Positions 28,182 to 37,743 of a stretch of DNA of 64,000 bases are shown here, one piece after another. Position 1 is the stretch's first letter; each line of letters opens with the position of its first letter. The notes under the pieces were generated by a model. It saw nothing but the letters and a program-made list of their open reading frames with translations. It was not told where the DNA came from and searched no databases. The translations under genes were made by a program, and so were the position numbers. Origin of the DNA: Kitasatospora aureofaciens (GTDB lineage Bacteria > Actinomycetota > Actinomycetes > Streptomycetales > Streptomycetaceae). The DNA is taken from NCBI RefSeq assembly GCF_019192735.1, contig NZ_JAHTKP010000013.1:62001-126000 (forward strand), in the 5' to 3' direction.

Positions 28182-28222
28182 GAGGAGACGGTAGTCGGGC
28201 GGGGCCGTGAAAGGATCGTCCT

Positions 28223-28993
28223 ATGGCCACGGACCGCAGCAGCGCAGGAGACCCGGCGCGCACCCTCGCCCTGCTCTGGGGGCTGACCACCGAGGAGAAG
28301 CCCGGCCGGCGCGGCCCCAGGCAGGCCCGTTCGACCGGCGAGATCGCCGCGGCGGCCATCGCGCTCGCCGACGCGGAGGGCGTGGACGCGGTCACCATGC
28401 GGCGGATGGCGCAGGAGCTCGGGCTGTCCCCGATGGCGCTGTACACGTACGTGCCCGGCAAGGCGGAGCTGCTCGACCTGATGCTGGACACCGTCTACGC
28501 GACGATGCCCCGCACGGCCCCTGCCGACGACGGCTGGCGCGCCCGGGTGACCGCCGTCGCCGACGACAACCGGGCGCTCTACCGCGCCCACCCGTGGGTG
28601 GCGGCCGTCTCCACCAGCCGGCCGCCGCTGGGCCCGGGCCTGATGGCCAAGTACGAGTACGAGCTGCGCGCCTTCGAGGGCACCGGCCTGCCGGACGTGG
28701 ACCTGGACGCCGCGCTGACGCACCTGCTCGGCTTCGTCCAGACCTGCGCCCGGATGGCCGCCGACGAGCGGGCCGCCCAGCAGGACAGCGCGATGACGGA
28801 CGAGCAGTGGTGGGCCGCCAACGCCGACCTGCTGGCCCGGGTCTTCGACGCCGAGCGCTACCCGGTGGCGGCCCGGGTCGGCGCTGCGGCCGGCGAGGCG
28901 CACGGCGGCGCCTACGACCCGGACCACGCCTACGCGTTCGGGCTGGCCCGCGTCCTGGACGGGCTCGCCGCGCTGATCAGCTTGTCGCGCTGA
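28223..28993 (+). CDS. TetR-family regulator with TetR_C (tetracycline-repressor-type) domain
   Basis: 256 residues. After a 35-residue leader the helix-turn-helix is IAAAAIALADAEGVDAVTMRRMAQELGLSPMALYTYVPGKAELLDLM. The C-terminal domain has the long-helix pattern of the TetR_C class (RVTAVADDNRALYRAHPWVAAV; HLLGFVQTCARMAADERAAQ). The ATG follows AAAGGA. The gene it regulates may have been the SDR-type gene whose last 36 codons survive just downstream. A 15-bp repeat array begins two bases after the stop. Confidence 0.88.
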   Translation: MATDRSSAGDPARTLALLWGLTTEEKPGRRGPRQARSTGEIAAAAIALADAEGVDAVTMRRMAQELGLSPMALYTYVPGKAELLDLMLDTVYATMPRTAPADDGWRARVTAVADDNRALYRAHPWVAAVSTSRPPLGPGLMAKYEYELRAFEGTGLPDVDLDAALTHLLGFVQTCARMAADERAAQQDSAMTDEQWWAANADLLARVFDAERYPVAARVGAAAGEAHGGAYDPDHAYAFGLARVLDGLAALISLSR

Positions 28994-28995
28994 TC

Positions 28996-29055
28996 AAGCG
29001 GGAGCCGATCCAGCAGGAGCCGATCAAGCACGGGCCGATCCAGCAGGAGCCGATG
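28996..29055 (+). repeat. 4 x 15-bp tandem repeat directly after a stop codon
   Basis: Units AAGCGGGAGCCGATC, CAGCAGGAGCCGATC, AAGCACGGGCCGATC and CAGCAGGAGCCGATG run from 28996 to 29055, starting two bases after the TetR stop. Units 2 and 4 are nearly identical. Confidence 0.95.
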
Positions 29056-29064
29056 CAGTTGTAG

Positions 29065-29175
29065 TGCCGGCGTCTCAAGCTCGGCAGCGCCGGCACCCCG
29101 GGCGACCTGGCCCGCCTGATCGGCCGCCCGACCGTCCCGCTCGCCGAGTCCGTCCGCGCCGTGCTGAAGGCGTAA
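29065..29175 (+). pseudogene. C-terminal remnant of an NAD(P)-binding (SDR/NmrA-type) oxidoreductase
   Basis: The frame open from 29065 to the TAA at 29175 reads LKLGSAGTPGDLARLIGRPT then VPLAESVRAVLKA. The GDLARLIGRPTxPLAESV pattern is how NAD(P)H:quinone-oxidoreductase-like SDR proteins end. No start codon or upstream domain remains; the repeat array and an in-frame TAG (29062-29064) lie where the rest of the gene would be. It is probably what is left of an enzyme gene formerly paired with the TetR regulator. Confidence 0.5.
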
Positions 29176-29289
29176 CCGTCCCAGCCCTTGAGCAGTGTCA
29201 TGACCAAACTCCGGAAACGGAGATGACATCCTGCCCTCCCGCCCGCTACCGTCGCCTCGACATACGCGCGCGCGGAGGGCAGGCGGCTC

Positions 29290-30258
29290 ATGCCGGACAC
29301 AACCAAGCAGGAGAGCGGCCGAGGCCTCTGGTACGGGGCCGCGGCCTACGGCATCTGGGGGCTCTTCCCGCTGTTCTGGCCGCTGCTGGAGCCCGGCGCT
29401 GCCGACGACATCCTGGCCAACCGGATGGTCTGGTCCCTGGTCGCGGTGATGCTGCTGCTGGTCGCCCAGCGGCACTGGGGCTGGATACGCCCGCTGCTGC
29501 GCCAGCCCCGCCGGCTCGCGATGCTGGCCGCGGCCGCGGCCGTGATCTCGGTCAACTGGGGCGTCTACATCTGGGCGGTCAACGCCGGGCACGTCGTCGA
29601 GACCAGCCTCGGCTACTTCATCAACCCGCTGGTGACCATCGGCTTCGGCGTCCTGGTGCTCAAGGAGCGCCTGCGCGTCGCGCAGTGGACGGCGGTCGGC
29701 ATCGGCGCGGCGGCGGTCGCGGTGCTGACGGTCGCGTACGGGCAGCTGCCGTGGATCGCCCTCACCCTCGCGCTCTCCTTCGCCACCTACGGCCTGCTGA
29801 AGAAGACGGTCGGCCTGAGCGGCGTGGAGAGCCTGGCGGCGGAGAGCGCCTTCATGTTCCCGTTCGCCCTGGCCTACCTGGTGTACCTGGAGGTCAGCGG
29901 GCACGGCACCTTCGGGCACACGGTGGCCGGCTCGTACGGCTGGGGCCACTCGGGGCTGCTGATGCTCAGCGGGGTGATCACCGCGATCCCGCTGCTGTGC
30001 TTCGGCGCGGCGGCCGTCCGGGTGCCGCTGACCGTGCTCGGGCTGCTGCAGTACCTGGCGCCGGTGTTCCAGTTCCTGATCGGCGTGACGGTGTTCCACG
30101 AGTCGATGCCCACCGCCCGCTGGGCCGGCTTCGCCCTGGTCTGGGTGGCGCTCGCGCTGCTCACCTGGGACGCGCTGCGCCGGGTGCGGGCCGACCGCGC
30201 GGAGCGGGCCGCGGCAGCCGTGCCGCAGCCCGTCCCCGCCCCGGCGGCCACCCGCTGA
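29290..30258 (+). CDS. rarD: EamA-family transporter RarD
   Basis: 322 residues with ten predicted transmembrane helices in two EamA halves. Characteristic stretches are GAAAYGIWGLFPLFWPLL, NRMVWSLVAVMLLL, INWGVYIWAVNAGHVVETSLGYFINPLVTIGFGVLVLKERL (with the S/N variation seen here) and LLQYLAPVFQFLIGVTVFHE. Substrate is not established for the family in actinomycetes. The ATG follows GGAGGGCAGGCGGC. A 16-bp tandem repeat overlaps its stop codon. Confidence 0.93.
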   Translation: MPDTTKQESGRGLWYGAAAYGIWGLFPLFWPLLEPGAADDILANRMVWSLVAVMLLLVAQRHWGWIRPLLRQPRRLAMLAAAAAVISVNWGVYIWAVNAGHVVETSLGYFINPLVTIGFGVLVLKERLRVAQWTAVGIGAAAVAVLTVAYGQLPWIALTLALSFATYGLLKKTVGLSGVESLAAESAFMFPFALAYLVYLEVSGHGTFGHTVAGSYGWGHSGLLMLSGVITAIPLLCFGAAAVRVPLTVLGLLQYLAPVFQFLIGVTVFHESMPTARWAGFALVWVALALLTWDALRRVRADRAERAAAAVPQPVPAPAATR

Positions 30259-30311
30259 GCAGGCCACCCGCTCAGCAGGTCGCCCGCTCAGCAGCCCACC
30301 CGCTGAGCAGC
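30248..30311 (+). repeat. 4 x 16-bp tandem repeat spanning the rarD stop codon
   Basis: CCACCCGCTGAGCAGG, CCACCCGCTCAGCAGG, TCGCCCGCTCAGCAGC and CCACCCGCTGAGCAGC follow each other; the TGA in the first unit is the rarD stop. Two to three differences between units indicate an old but recognisable array. Confidence 0.95.
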
Positions 30312-30324
30312 CCACCAACAGGGC

Positions 30325-31236
30325 TCAGGCGCTGATGTCCCGGCTGGAGAACCGCGCCCAGGCCGCCGAGCCGAACACGGCGATGTAGGCGGCCTGCAGG
30401 CCGAGGTTCTTCAGCATGCCGTCCCAGTACATCGGCGCGCGCAGCAGGTCCGCGAAGCTGAGCCAGTAGTGGGTGAAGAGGAACGGCCGGATCGCGTCCA
30501 GCTGCGGGAAGCTGTCCAGGATCTGCACGGTGATCACCAGCACCACGGTGGTGGCCATCGCCGCGATGCCGCTGCCGGTGAGCGTCGAGACGAACAGCCC
30601 GATCGCCACCAGCCCGGCCAGCGAGAGGGCCACCATGGCGGCCACCAACAGCGCGCGCGGCAGCGCCTCGCCGAGGCCGATGGTGTCGCCGGAGAGCAGC
30701 GTGACCTTGCCGAGCGGGAACAGCGCGGCGCCGGTGGCGAGGGCCGTCACCGCGACGGCCGCGGTGGCCGCCAGGCAGAACGCCAGCCCGGCGGTGAACT
30801 TGGCGGCCAGCAGCCTGGTCCGCCCGGCCGGTGCGACCAGCAGGTAGCGCAGCGTCCCGGTGGCCGCCTCGCCCGCCACCGAGTCCCCGGCGACCACGCC
30901 GACCGTCATCGGCAGGAAGACCGGCAGCGCCACGGCGAGCGCGGTGAACACCAGGAACAGGCCGTTCTGGGTGGTCTGCGCGATGAAGCTCGGCGCGCCG
31001 CCGCCTCCGCCGCGCGGGCTGTCCGTGTTGACCTTGATGATCACGCCGATCAGGATCGGCAGCGCCGCCAGGATCCCCAGCAGCACCAGGGTCCGCATCC
31101 GGCGGAACGTCAGGTGCAGCTCGTTGCGGAACAGCGCCAGGAACCCGGCGGCCGTCTGCGGCCTGCGCCCCGACGTGACCGCCCCCGACAGAACCGGCAG
31201 TGCCTCGGCCCGCGACATCGAATCAGCCTGCGACAT
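30325..31236 (-). CDS. ABC transporter permease
   Basis: 303 residues with six transmembrane segments in the ABC-2 arrangement: a first helix around TLVLLGILAALPILIGVII, a large loop, then FLVFTALAVALPVFLPMTVGVVAGDSVAGEAATGTLRYLLVAPAGRTRLLAAKF, which is the ABC-2 family signature. It overlaps the ATPase gene by 14 bases and completes the exporter. Together with the LolA-like gene upstream it forms a three-gene unit; what is exported is unknown. Confidence 0.9.
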   Translation of the reverse strand: MSQADSMSRAEALPVLSGAVTSGRRPQTAAGFLALFRNELHLTFRRMRTLVLLGILAALPILIGVIIKVNTDSPRGGGGGAPSFIAQTTQNGLFLVFTALAVALPVFLPMTVGVVAGDSVAGEAATGTLRYLLVAPAGRTRLLAAKFTAGLAFCLAATAAVAVTALATGAALFPLGKVTLLSGDTIGLGEALPRALLVAAMVALSLAGLVAIGLFVSTLTGSGIAAMATTVVLVITVQILDSFPQLDAIRPFLFTHYWLSFADLLRAPMYWDGMLKNLGLQAAYIAVFGSAAWARFSSRDISA

Positions 31237-32272
31237 CGAAGCCCTCCCCGGTCAGCGCCACGAAGGCGTCCTCCAACGTGCCCCGCTCCAGCCCGAATCC
31301 GTGCACCCGCACGCCGGCCTCGACCAGCGCCGCGCACAGCTTCGGCAGCGCGGCGTCCCCGGGAGCGCCCAGCTCCCCGTCCACCCGGTCCTCGCCCCGC
31401 ACCACGTCCGCGACCTGGTGCGCCGCCAGCACCTCGGCGGCCTGCGCGACGTCGGGCGTACGGACCACCAGCCGGCCCTGTGCCCGGGCGGCCAGCTCGG
31501 CGACGGTGCCCTGCACCACGAGCCGGCCGCGGGACATCACCGCCGCGTGGGTGCAGACGTGCTCGATCTCGTCGAGCAGGTGCGAGGAGAGGAACACCGT
31601 GGTGCCCTCCGCCGCGACCTCCCGCACCAGCGCCCGGATCTCGCGCATGCCCTGCGGGTCCAGGCCGTTGGTCGGCTCGTCCAGGACGAGCAGTTCGCGC
31701 GGCTGGAGCAATGCCGAGGCCAGGCCGAGCCGCTGCTTCATGCCCAGCGAGTACGCGCGGGCCTTCTTGCCCGCCGCCGCGGTGAGCCCGACCCGCTCCA
31801 GCGCCTCCTCGACCCGGCGGCGCCGGGTGCGCGGGTCGGCGGTGGAGTCGGCGGCGTCGAACCGGGCGAGGTTGTCGCGGCCGGAGAGGAAGCCGTACAG
31901 CGCCGGGCCCTCGATCAGTGCGCCGACCCGGGGCAGCACGGAGGCGACGGACTGCGGCATCGACTCGCCGAGGACGGTCGCCACGCCCGAGGTGGGGGCG
32001 ATCAGGCCCATCAGCATCCGGATGGTGGTGGTCTTGCCGGAGCCGTTGGGGCCGAGGAAGCCGAAGACCGAGCCGCGCGGGACGGCGAGGTCCAGCCCGT
32101 CGACGGCGAGCTGTCCGCCGCGGAAGCGCTTGGTCAGGCCCTGGGTCCGGATCACGTCGTCCCCGGGGAGAGGCGCGGGGTGCGAGGGGGCGGGAACGGG
32201 GGCCGGGCGCGCCTCGGCGCCCCGGCCCCCGGCCGACTCCGTAACGTCCCCCGTTACGGGAGTCTCGGTCAT
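31223..32272 (-). CDS. ABC transporter ATP-binding protein
   Basis: 349 residues. Walker A is GPNGSGKTT, the signature loop is AYSLGMKQRLGLASALL, Walker B is LLVLDEPTNGLDPQG and the switch histidine is in FLSSHLLDEIEH. A 45-residue Pro/Ala leader precedes the domain. The C-terminal part is the accessory region seen in drug/bacitracin-type ABC-2 exporters. The ATG lies three bases after the stop of the LolA-like gene, so all three are one transcript. Confidence 0.93.
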   Translation of the reverse strand: MTETPVTGDVTESAGGRGAEARPAPVPAPSHPAPLPGDDVIRTQGLTKRFRGGQLAVDGLDLAVPRGSVFGFLGPNGSGKTTTIRMLMGLIAPTSGVATVLGESMPQSVASVLPRVGALIEGPALYGFLSGRDNLARFDAADSTADPRTRRRRVEEALERVGLTAAAGKKARAYSLGMKQRLGLASALLQPRELLVLDEPTNGLDPQGMREIRALVREVAAEGTTVFLSSHLLDEIEHVCTHAAVMSRGRLVVQGTVAELAARAQGRLVVRTPDVAQAAEVLAAHQVADVVRGEDRVDGELGAPGDAALPKLCAALVEAGVRVHGFGLERGTLEDAFVALTGEGFDVAG

Positions 32273-32275
32273 CCG

Positions 32276-33511
32276 TTACTTCACCCCGGCCGCGCTCTGC
32301 AGGACCGACGGGGTCACCGCGCCGGCGAAGACCCGGCCGTCGTCCGTGATCAGGACGTTCAGCACCTTGGTGCTGATCAGGGTGCCGCCGTTGACCGGCT
32401 TGCCGAGCGACTTGACCAGCGCCTGCGGGTTCTGGAACCCGCCGTTGCCGTGGTGCTTGCCGTTCTTCGCGCCGTCCTCCGGCGCGCCGACCGGCCCGCT
32501 GGGCAGGTGCCCGGTGACCACCGAGGTCCAGCCCTCGCCGATCACGTTGACGTCACCGGCGGTCCGGGCGGCCTCCTTCTTGCCGTCCTGGCCGCGCGCC
32601 TCGTCCGCCTTGTGCTCCGTCACCTTGGCGCCCTTGGGCACGGTGAAGTCGAAGGTCTTGGCGGCCGGCTTGGCGAACGAGACGTCGGTGAAGTGGACGT
32701 CCAGCACCGTGCTGCCGTCGGTGCCCAAGACCTCGACCGAGAGCGGCACGCCGTTGTCGGCGGCCACCGCGATCCGGACCTCCTGGATGGTCGAGCCGGA
32801 CTGGGTGGGCTTGACGCTGAGCTGGTAGGCGTTCTGCCCGGCCACCTTGGCGGTGCCGGCCACGGTGACCGAGGTGGTGCCCGCGCTCTCGGTCAGGAAC
32901 TGCTTGGCGGCCTCCTGCGGGGTGGTCGGCACCCCGGTCAGCGGCGCCTTGGGGTGCTCGGCGCCGGTGTGCCGGGCGGCCTGGCCGGTCTCGTGCACAG
33001 CCTGGTTGGTCGAGCTGTCCCAGGCCCAGGACTGGTCGCCGTTGTGGACCAGGGTGTAGCCGGCCATGTTCTCCAGCAGGTCGACCCGCTGGTGGTCCGG
33101 GCCGTCCACGGCGACCCGCAGGGTCTGGTCGCCGCCGAGCAGCCCGAGCAGCTTGGTCTGCGGATCCGCGGACGAACCCTGGTCCTGCCCGCCGCCCCGC
33201 CCGGCCGCCGCGCCCAGCCCGCCGGCCGCCGCGCCGAGCAGCTGGGTCGGCACCCCGAGGTCGGTCGAGACCGAGACCGTCCCGGAGAGCGCCTGCGCGT
33301 CCGAGCCGAGCACCTTGGCCACCACCTGCTCCGCCGTCAGCGACGGCAGGTCCGGCGGGGAGTCGGCGGCCAGCGCGGGTACCAGCCCGACACCCGTGGC
33401 GATCACCGCGGCCACCGCCAGCGGCACTCCCGCCCGCATCAGCGTGCGTCGTCGCGAGCGGTACGGCACGCCGCCGTCCACGTTCTCCCCCGCCGCCGTG
33501 TCATTGGTCAT
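32276..33511 (-). CDS. LolA/RseB-like exported lipoprotein-carrier-type protein
   Basis: 411 residues. A basic N-terminus and one hydrophobic segment (MRAGVPLAVAAVIATGVGLVPALAA) mark export. The mature part has the LolA/RseB-like beta-sheet fold pattern: LTAEQVVAKVLGSDAQALSGTVSVSTDLG, QTLRVAVDGPDHQRVDLLENMAGYTLVHNGDQSWAWDSSTN, AYQLSVKPTQSGSTIQEVRIAVAADNGVPLSVEVLG. A Gly-rich insertion (GAAAGGLGAAAGRGGGQ) sits near residue 95. The ATG 33511 follows GAGGAGTTGAGGAC. It heads the unit with the ABC exporter and may deliver or bind its substrate, or sense envelope lipids. Confidence 0.82.
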   Translation of the reverse strand: MTNDTAAGENVDGGVPYRSRRRTLMRAGVPLAVAAVIATGVGLVPALAADSPPDLPSLTAEQVVAKVLGSDAQALSGTVSVSTDLGVPTQLLGAAAGGLGAAAGRGGGQDQGSSADPQTKLLGLLGGDQTLRVAVDGPDHQRVDLLENMAGYTLVHNGDQSWAWDSSTNQAVHETGQAARHTGAEHPKAPLTGVPTTPQEAAKQFLTESAGTTSVTVAGTAKVAGQNAYQLSVKPTQSGSTIQEVRIAVAADNGVPLSVEVLGTDGSTVLDVHFTDVSFAKPAAKTFDFTVPKGAKVTEHKADEARGQDGKKEAARTAGDVNVIGEGWTSVVTGHLPSGPVGAPEDGAKNGKHHGNGGFQNPQALVKSLGKPVNGGTLISTKVLNVLITDDGRVFAGAVTPSVLQSAAGVK

Positions 33512-33631
33512 GGCGTCCTCAACTCCTCTGCGAACACAACCGATTGCCCGTGCCCCTCCATTAGAGGCTCGCACAGCGCCCGAGTCATCGCCCTGCAGGG
33601 CCACTTCGGGGTAAACCTCCCGGGTACACCG

Positions 33632-33652
33632 ACCCTGAGAAGACCTCAGGGT
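33632..33652. promoter_or_regulatory. Inverted repeat in the fbiC / LolA-like divergent region
   Basis: ACCCTGAG (33632-33639) and CTCAGGGT (33645-33652) form perfect 8-bp arms with a 5-base spacer, about 40 bases upstream of the fbiC start. A repressor site is plausible. TAGGGT at 33682-33687 reads as the fbiC -10. Confidence 0.4.
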
Positions 33653-33693
33653 TGGCTCCTCCCGGGGTACGACTCCTGGCGTAGGGTCGCGCC

Positions 33694-36315
33694 ATGGACG
33701 CAACCGCCAAGGACGGCACCCACCTTCCGACTGCGCAGCCCCCGACCGCGAACGCGATGCGGCGCGCCCTGCGCCGGGCCCGGGACGGCGTCGCGCTCGA
33801 CGCCACCGAGGCGGCGGTGCTGCTGCAGGCCAGAGGCGAGGACCTGCGCGACCTGTGTGCGAGCGCCGCCCGGGTGCGCGACGCCGGACTCGAAGCGGCC
33901 GGCCGGCCCGGCGTCATCACCTACTCCAAGAGCGTCTTCATCCCGCTCACCCGGCTCTGCCGCGACAAGTGCCACTACTGCACCTTCGCCACCGTCCCCG
34001 GCAAGCTGCGCCGCGCCGGCCACGGGATGTACATGTCCCCGGACGAGGTCCTGGCGGTCGCCCGGCGCGGCGCCGAACTCGGCTGCAAGGAAGCCCTGAT
34101 CACGCTCGGCGACAAGCCCGAGGACCGCTGGCCCGAGGCCCGCGAGTGGCTGGACGCGCACGGCTACGACGACACCATCGCCTACGTGCGGGCGATGTCG
34201 ATCCGCATCCTGGAGGAGACCGGCCTGCTCCCGCACCTCAACCCCGGGGTGCTGAGCTGGACGGACTTCCAGCGGCTCAAGCCCGTCTCGGCGTCGATGG
34301 GCATGATGCTGGAGACCACCGCCACCCGCCTGTGGAGCGAGCCCGGCGGCCCGCACCACGGCTCGCCGGACAAGGAACCCGCCGTCCGGCTGCGGGTGTT
34401 GGAGGACGCCGGGCGCAGCTCCGTCCCCTTCACCAGCGGCCTGCTGATCGGCATCGGCGAGACGTACGAGGAGCGCGCCGAGTCGCTGTTCGCGCTGCGC
34501 CGCGTCTCCCGGGCCTACCACGGCATCCAGGAGCTGATCCTGCAGAACTTCCGCGCCAAGCCGGACACGGCGATGCGCGGCATGCCGGACGCCGAACTGG
34601 ACGAGCTGGTGGCCACGGTGGCGGTGGCCCGGCACCTCATGGGCCCGGCCGCCTGCCTCCAGGCGCCGCCGAACCTGGTGGACGGCGAGTACGAGCGGCT
34701 GATCGAGGCCGGCATCGACGACTGGGGCGGGGTCTCCCCGCTCACCCCCGACCACGTCAACCCCGAGCGCCCGTGGCCGCAGATCGACCGGCTGGCCGAG
34801 CGTTCGGCGGCGGCCGGCTTCGAGCTGCGCGAGCGCCTGGCCGTCTACCCCGAGTACGTGCTGCGCGGCGAGCCGTGGCTGGACCCGCGGGTGCTGCCGC
34901 ACGTGCGCGCGCTGGCCGACCCGGAGACCGGCCTGGCCCGCCCGGACGCGGTGGTCCAGGGCCGGCCGTGGCAGGAGCCGGAGGACCTGCCCGCCTCGTA
35001 CGGGCGCACCGACCTGCACACCACCATCGACACCGAGGGCCGCACCGGCGACCGCCGGGCCGACTTCGAGGACGTCTACGGCGACTGGGAGGTGCTGCGC
35101 GAGCAGGTGCTCGCCGAGGGCGCGCCGGAGCGGCTGGCGGGGGACCTGCGCGAGGCGCTGGCGGTGGCCGCCGACGACCCGGCCGGGCTGACCGACGACC
35201 AGGCGCTGGCCCTGTTCCACGCGGACGGCCCGGCCCTGGACGCGCTCTGCCGGATCGCCGACGACGTCCGCCGCGACGCGGTCGGCGACGACGTCACCTA
35301 CTGCGTCACCCGGAACATCAACTTCACCAACGTCTGCTACACCGGCTGCCGGTTCTGCGCCTTCGCCCAGCGCCGCACCGACGCGGACGCCTACACGCTG
35401 TCGCTGCAGCAGGTCGCCGACCGGGCCGCGCAGGCCTGGGAGGTGGGCGCCACCGAGGTGTGCATGCAGGGCGGCATCCACCCGGACCTGCCCGGTACCG
35501 CGTACTTCGACATCGCCCGCGCGGTGAAGGAGCGGGTGCCCGGCATCCACGTGCACGCGTTCTCGCCGATGGAGGTGGTCAACGGCGCGACCAGGACCGG
35601 GCTCTCGATCCGCGACTGGCTCCAGCAGGCGAAGGAGGCCGGCCTGGACACCATCCCGGGCACGGCCGCCGAGATCCTGGACGACGAGGTCCGCTGGGTG
35701 CTCACCAAGGGCAAGCTGCCGGCCGCCACCTGGGTCGAGGTGGTCACCACCGCGCACGAACTGGGCATCCGTTCCTCGTCGACGATGATGTACGGGCACG
35801 TGGACACCCCGCGGCACTGGCTCGGGCACCTGCGGTTGCTCGCGGAGATCCAGCAGCGCTCGCTTGAACACAACGGCACCGGTGGTTTCACCGAGTTCGT
35901 GACCCTGCCGTTCATCCACACCAACGCGCCGGTCTACCTGGCCGGCATCGCCCGGCCCGGCCCGACCGCCCGGGACAACCGCGCGGTGGTCGCGATGGCC
36001 CGGCTGCTGCTGCACCCGCACATCCCCAACATCCAGACCAGCTGGGTGAAGCTGGGGGCCGAGGGCGCGGCCGAGATGCTGCGCTCGGGCGCCAACGACC
36101 TCGGCGGCACGCTGATGGAGGAGACCATCTCGCGGATGGCCGGTTCGGCGTACGGGAGCTACAAGTCCGTCCGCGATCTCCAGGCGATCGCCGAGGCGGC
36201 GGGCCGTCCGCACCGCCAGCGCACCACGACGTACGGCGAGGTGCCGGCCGAGCGCCGGGCGGCCGCGCTGGCCTCGGACGGGCACCTGCCGGAGCTGCTG
36301 CCGGTCCTGGACTGA
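33694..36315 (+). CDS. fbiC: FO synthase (7,8-didemethyl-8-hydroxy-5-deazariboflavin synthase), fused CofG-CofH
   Basis: Bifunctional radical-SAM enzyme making the deazaflavin core of coenzyme F420 from tyrosine and a flavin-pathway pyrimidine. At 873 residues it is the fused actinobacterial form. The first half (CofG-like) binds its [4Fe-4S] cluster through CRDKCHYC (Cys89, 93, 96). The second half (CofH-like) uses CYTGCRFC (Cys548, 552, 555). Other markers are [19 protein letters not shown] and [29 protein letters not shown]. There is no ribosome site before the ATG and a -10-like TAGGGT ends seven bases earlier, so the mRNA is probably leaderless. The last codons are part of a direct repeat. 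Confidence 0.97.
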   Translation: MDATAKDGTHLPTAQPPTANAMRRALRRARDGVALDATEAAVLLQARGEDLRDLCASAARVRDAGLEAAGRPGVITYSKSVFIPLTRLCRDKCHYCTFATVPGKLRRAGHGMYMSPDEVLAVARRGAELGCKEALITLGDKPEDRWPEAREWLDAHGYDDTIAYVRAMSIRILEETGLLPHLNPGVLSWTDFQRLKPVSASMGMMLETTATRLWSEPGGPHHGSPDKEPAVRLRVLEDAGRSSVPFTSGLLIGIGETYEERAESLFALRRVSRAYHGIQELILQNFRAKPDTAMRGMPDAELDELVATVAVARHLMGPAACLQAPPNLVDGEYERLIEAGIDDWGGVSPLTPDHVNPERPWPQIDRLAERSAAAGFELRERLAVYPEYVLRGEPWLDPRVLPHVRALADPETGLARPDAVVQGRPWQEPEDLPASYGRTDLHTTIDTEGRTGDRRADFEDVYGDWEVLREQVLAEGAPERLAGDLREALAVAADDPAGLTDDQALALFHADGPALDALCRIADDVRRDAVGDDVTYCVTRNINFTNVCYTGCRFCAFAQRRTDADAYTLSLQQVADRAAQAWEVGATEVCMQGGIHPDLPGTAYFDIARAVKERVPGIHVHAFSPMEVVNGATRTGLSIRDWLQQAKEAGLDTIPGTAAEILDDEVRWVLTKGKLPAATWVEVVTTAHELGIRSSSTMMYGHVDTPRHWLGHLRLLAEIQQRSLEHNGTGGFTEFVTLPFIHTNAPVYLAGIARPGPTARDNRAVVAMARLLLHPHIPNIQTSWVKLGAEGAAEMLRSGANDLGGTLMEETISRMAGSAYGSYKSVRDLQAIAEAAGRPHRQRTTTYGEVPAERRAAALASDGHLPELLPVLD

Positions 36316-36355
36316 GGCGGGCCCGGGGCGGTGCCCGTCCTCGACCGAGGCGGGC
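36304..36355 (+). repeat. Imperfect direct repeat spanning the fbiC stop codon
   Basis: GTCCTGGACTGAGGCGGGC (36304-36322, containing the fbiC TGA) recurs as GTCCTCGACCGAGGCGGGC (36337-36355), 17 of 19 bases identical, period 33 bp. Confidence 0.8.
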
Positions 36356-36487
36356 ACCCGGGACGGCGCTGGTGTGCGATGGACCCCACCCATTCGTTCA
36401 GGTCTTCGCATACAGTGCCTGGGCGTGCGACCGGCCGAGCGTCGCGCGCCCCGTTTCCCGCCGGTCCCGGACGAAAGGCGCCCCGTC

Positions 36488-37606
36488 GTGATGCCACTGT
36501 GGTCACGCGCACAGCAGCAGGACTTCCGCAGCCGGGTGCGGGGCTGTCTGCTCGGCGGCGCGATCGGGGACGCGCTCGGCGCGGGCGTCGAGTTCGAGGC
36601 GCTGGACAAGATCCGGGCGCAGCACGGCCCGCAGGGCGTCACCGACTACGTCCCCGCGTACGGGCGGCTCGGCGCGATCACCGACGACACCCAGCTGACG
36701 CTGTTCACCGTCGACGGCCTGATCCGCGCCCACATCCGCCGGGACACCGGCAGCTGGCACCCGCCCACCGACCTCCACCTCGCCTACCTGCGCTGGGCCG
36801 CCACCCAGCGCGACTGGGGCCCGGACGAGCGCCGCCCCGACCTCGGCTGGCTCGGCCGCGAGGAGTGGCTGTACGCCCAGCGCGCCCCCGGCCAGGGCTG
36901 TCTGTCCGGCCTCGCCGGGCCGGACGGCGAGCGGCTCGGGACCCTGGAGCACCCCAAGAACCCGCACTCCAAGGGCTGCGGCACGGTGGTGCGGGCGGCG
37001 CCGTTCGGGCTGCTCACCACGTGGGAGCCGGGCCTGGTCTTCCAGCTCGCGGTGGAGTGCTCGGTACTCACCCACGGCCACCCGACCGGCTACCTCGCGG
37101 CGGGCGCGTACGCGGTGATCGTCCAGAGCATCGCCCGCGGCGGCACCCTGGAGGAGGGCGTCCACCTGGCCCTGGCGCTGCTCTCCGAGCGGCACGGGCA
37201 CGAGGAGACCACCGCCGCGCTGCGGGCGGCGCTGGACGCGGTGCGGGCCGGCGAGCCGTCCGCAGACCGGGTGGAGGCGCTGGGGGAGGGCTGGGTCGCC
37301 GAGGAGGCGCTGGCGATCGCGGTGTACTGCGCGCTGGTCGCGCACGACGTGCGCTCGGGCCTGCTGTTGGCCGTCAACCACTCCGGGGACAGCGACTCCA
37401 CCGGAGCGATCTGCGGGAGCCTGCTCGGGGTGCTGCACGGCGACACCGCGCTGCCGCCCGGGCTGGTGGCCGGGCTGGAGGGCCGCGGCGCGATCCTCGA
37501 ACTCGCCGACGACTTCGTGCTGGAGCTGATGCACGGCACCGAACTGCACGGCGGGGACACCCCGGAGGGCGCCACCTGGGCCATTCGGTACCCGGTGGTG
37601 CGCTGA
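36488..37606 (+). CDS. ADP-ribosylglycohydrolase-family protein
   Basis: 372 residues of the DraG/ARH fold, which removes ADP-ribose from proteins or small molecules using two metal ions. The metal motifs are visible: GCLLGGAIGDALGAGVEF, GAITDDTQLTLF and the C-terminal NHSGDSDSTGAICGSLLG. The frame opens at 36374; GTG 36488 or ATG 36491 follow GAAAGG at normal distance and precede the conserved part. A central insert (EHPKNPHSKGCGTVVRAAP) is typical of actinomycete members. Target unknown. A 20-bp repeat overlaps its stop. Confidence 0.92.
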   Translation: MMPLWSRAQQQDFRSRVRGCLLGGAIGDALGAGVEFEALDKIRAQHGPQGVTDYVPAYGRLGAITDDTQLTLFTVDGLIRAHIRRDTGSWHPPTDLHLAYLRWAATQRDWGPDERRPDLGWLGREEWLYAQRAPGQGCLSGLAGPDGERLGTLEHPKNPHSKGCGTVVRAAPFGLLTTWEPGLVFQLAVECSVLTHGHPTGYLAAGAYAVIVQSIARGGTLEEGVHLALALLSERHGHEETTAALRAALDAVRAGEPSADRVEALGEGWVAEEALAIAVYCALVAHDVRSGLLLAVNHSGDSDSTGAICGSLLGVLHGDTALPPGLVAGLEGRGAILELADDFVLELMHGTELHGGDTPEGATWAIRYPVVR

Positions 37607-37657
37607 AGAACGGGCCGGTGCGCTGAAGAACAGGCTTGTGCGCTGAGGAACATGCCC
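37598..37657 (+). repeat. 3 x 20-bp tandem repeat spanning a stop codon
   Basis: Units begin at 37598, 37618 and 37638: GTGCGCTGAAGAACGGGCCG, GTGCGCTGAAGAACAGGCTT and GTGCGCTGAGGAACATGCCC. The TGA of the first is the stop of the ADP-ribosylglycohydrolase gene. Because 20 is not a multiple of three, the three TGAs fall in all three reading frames. Confidence 0.95.
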
Positions 37658-37743
37658 CAGCAGCACAGTTGCCCGTAGCTGCGACCGTCGCCGACGGGGC
37701 GACGGACACCGCTACGGGCAACTGGGCCGAGAACGGGGTCGGT

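Noticed and set aside
28207..29064. Longer frame joining the TetR region with the REPIQQEP repeat
   Set aside because: It reads TetR in the wrong frame; the correct TetR frame stops at 28993 and the repeat peptide is an incidental translation.
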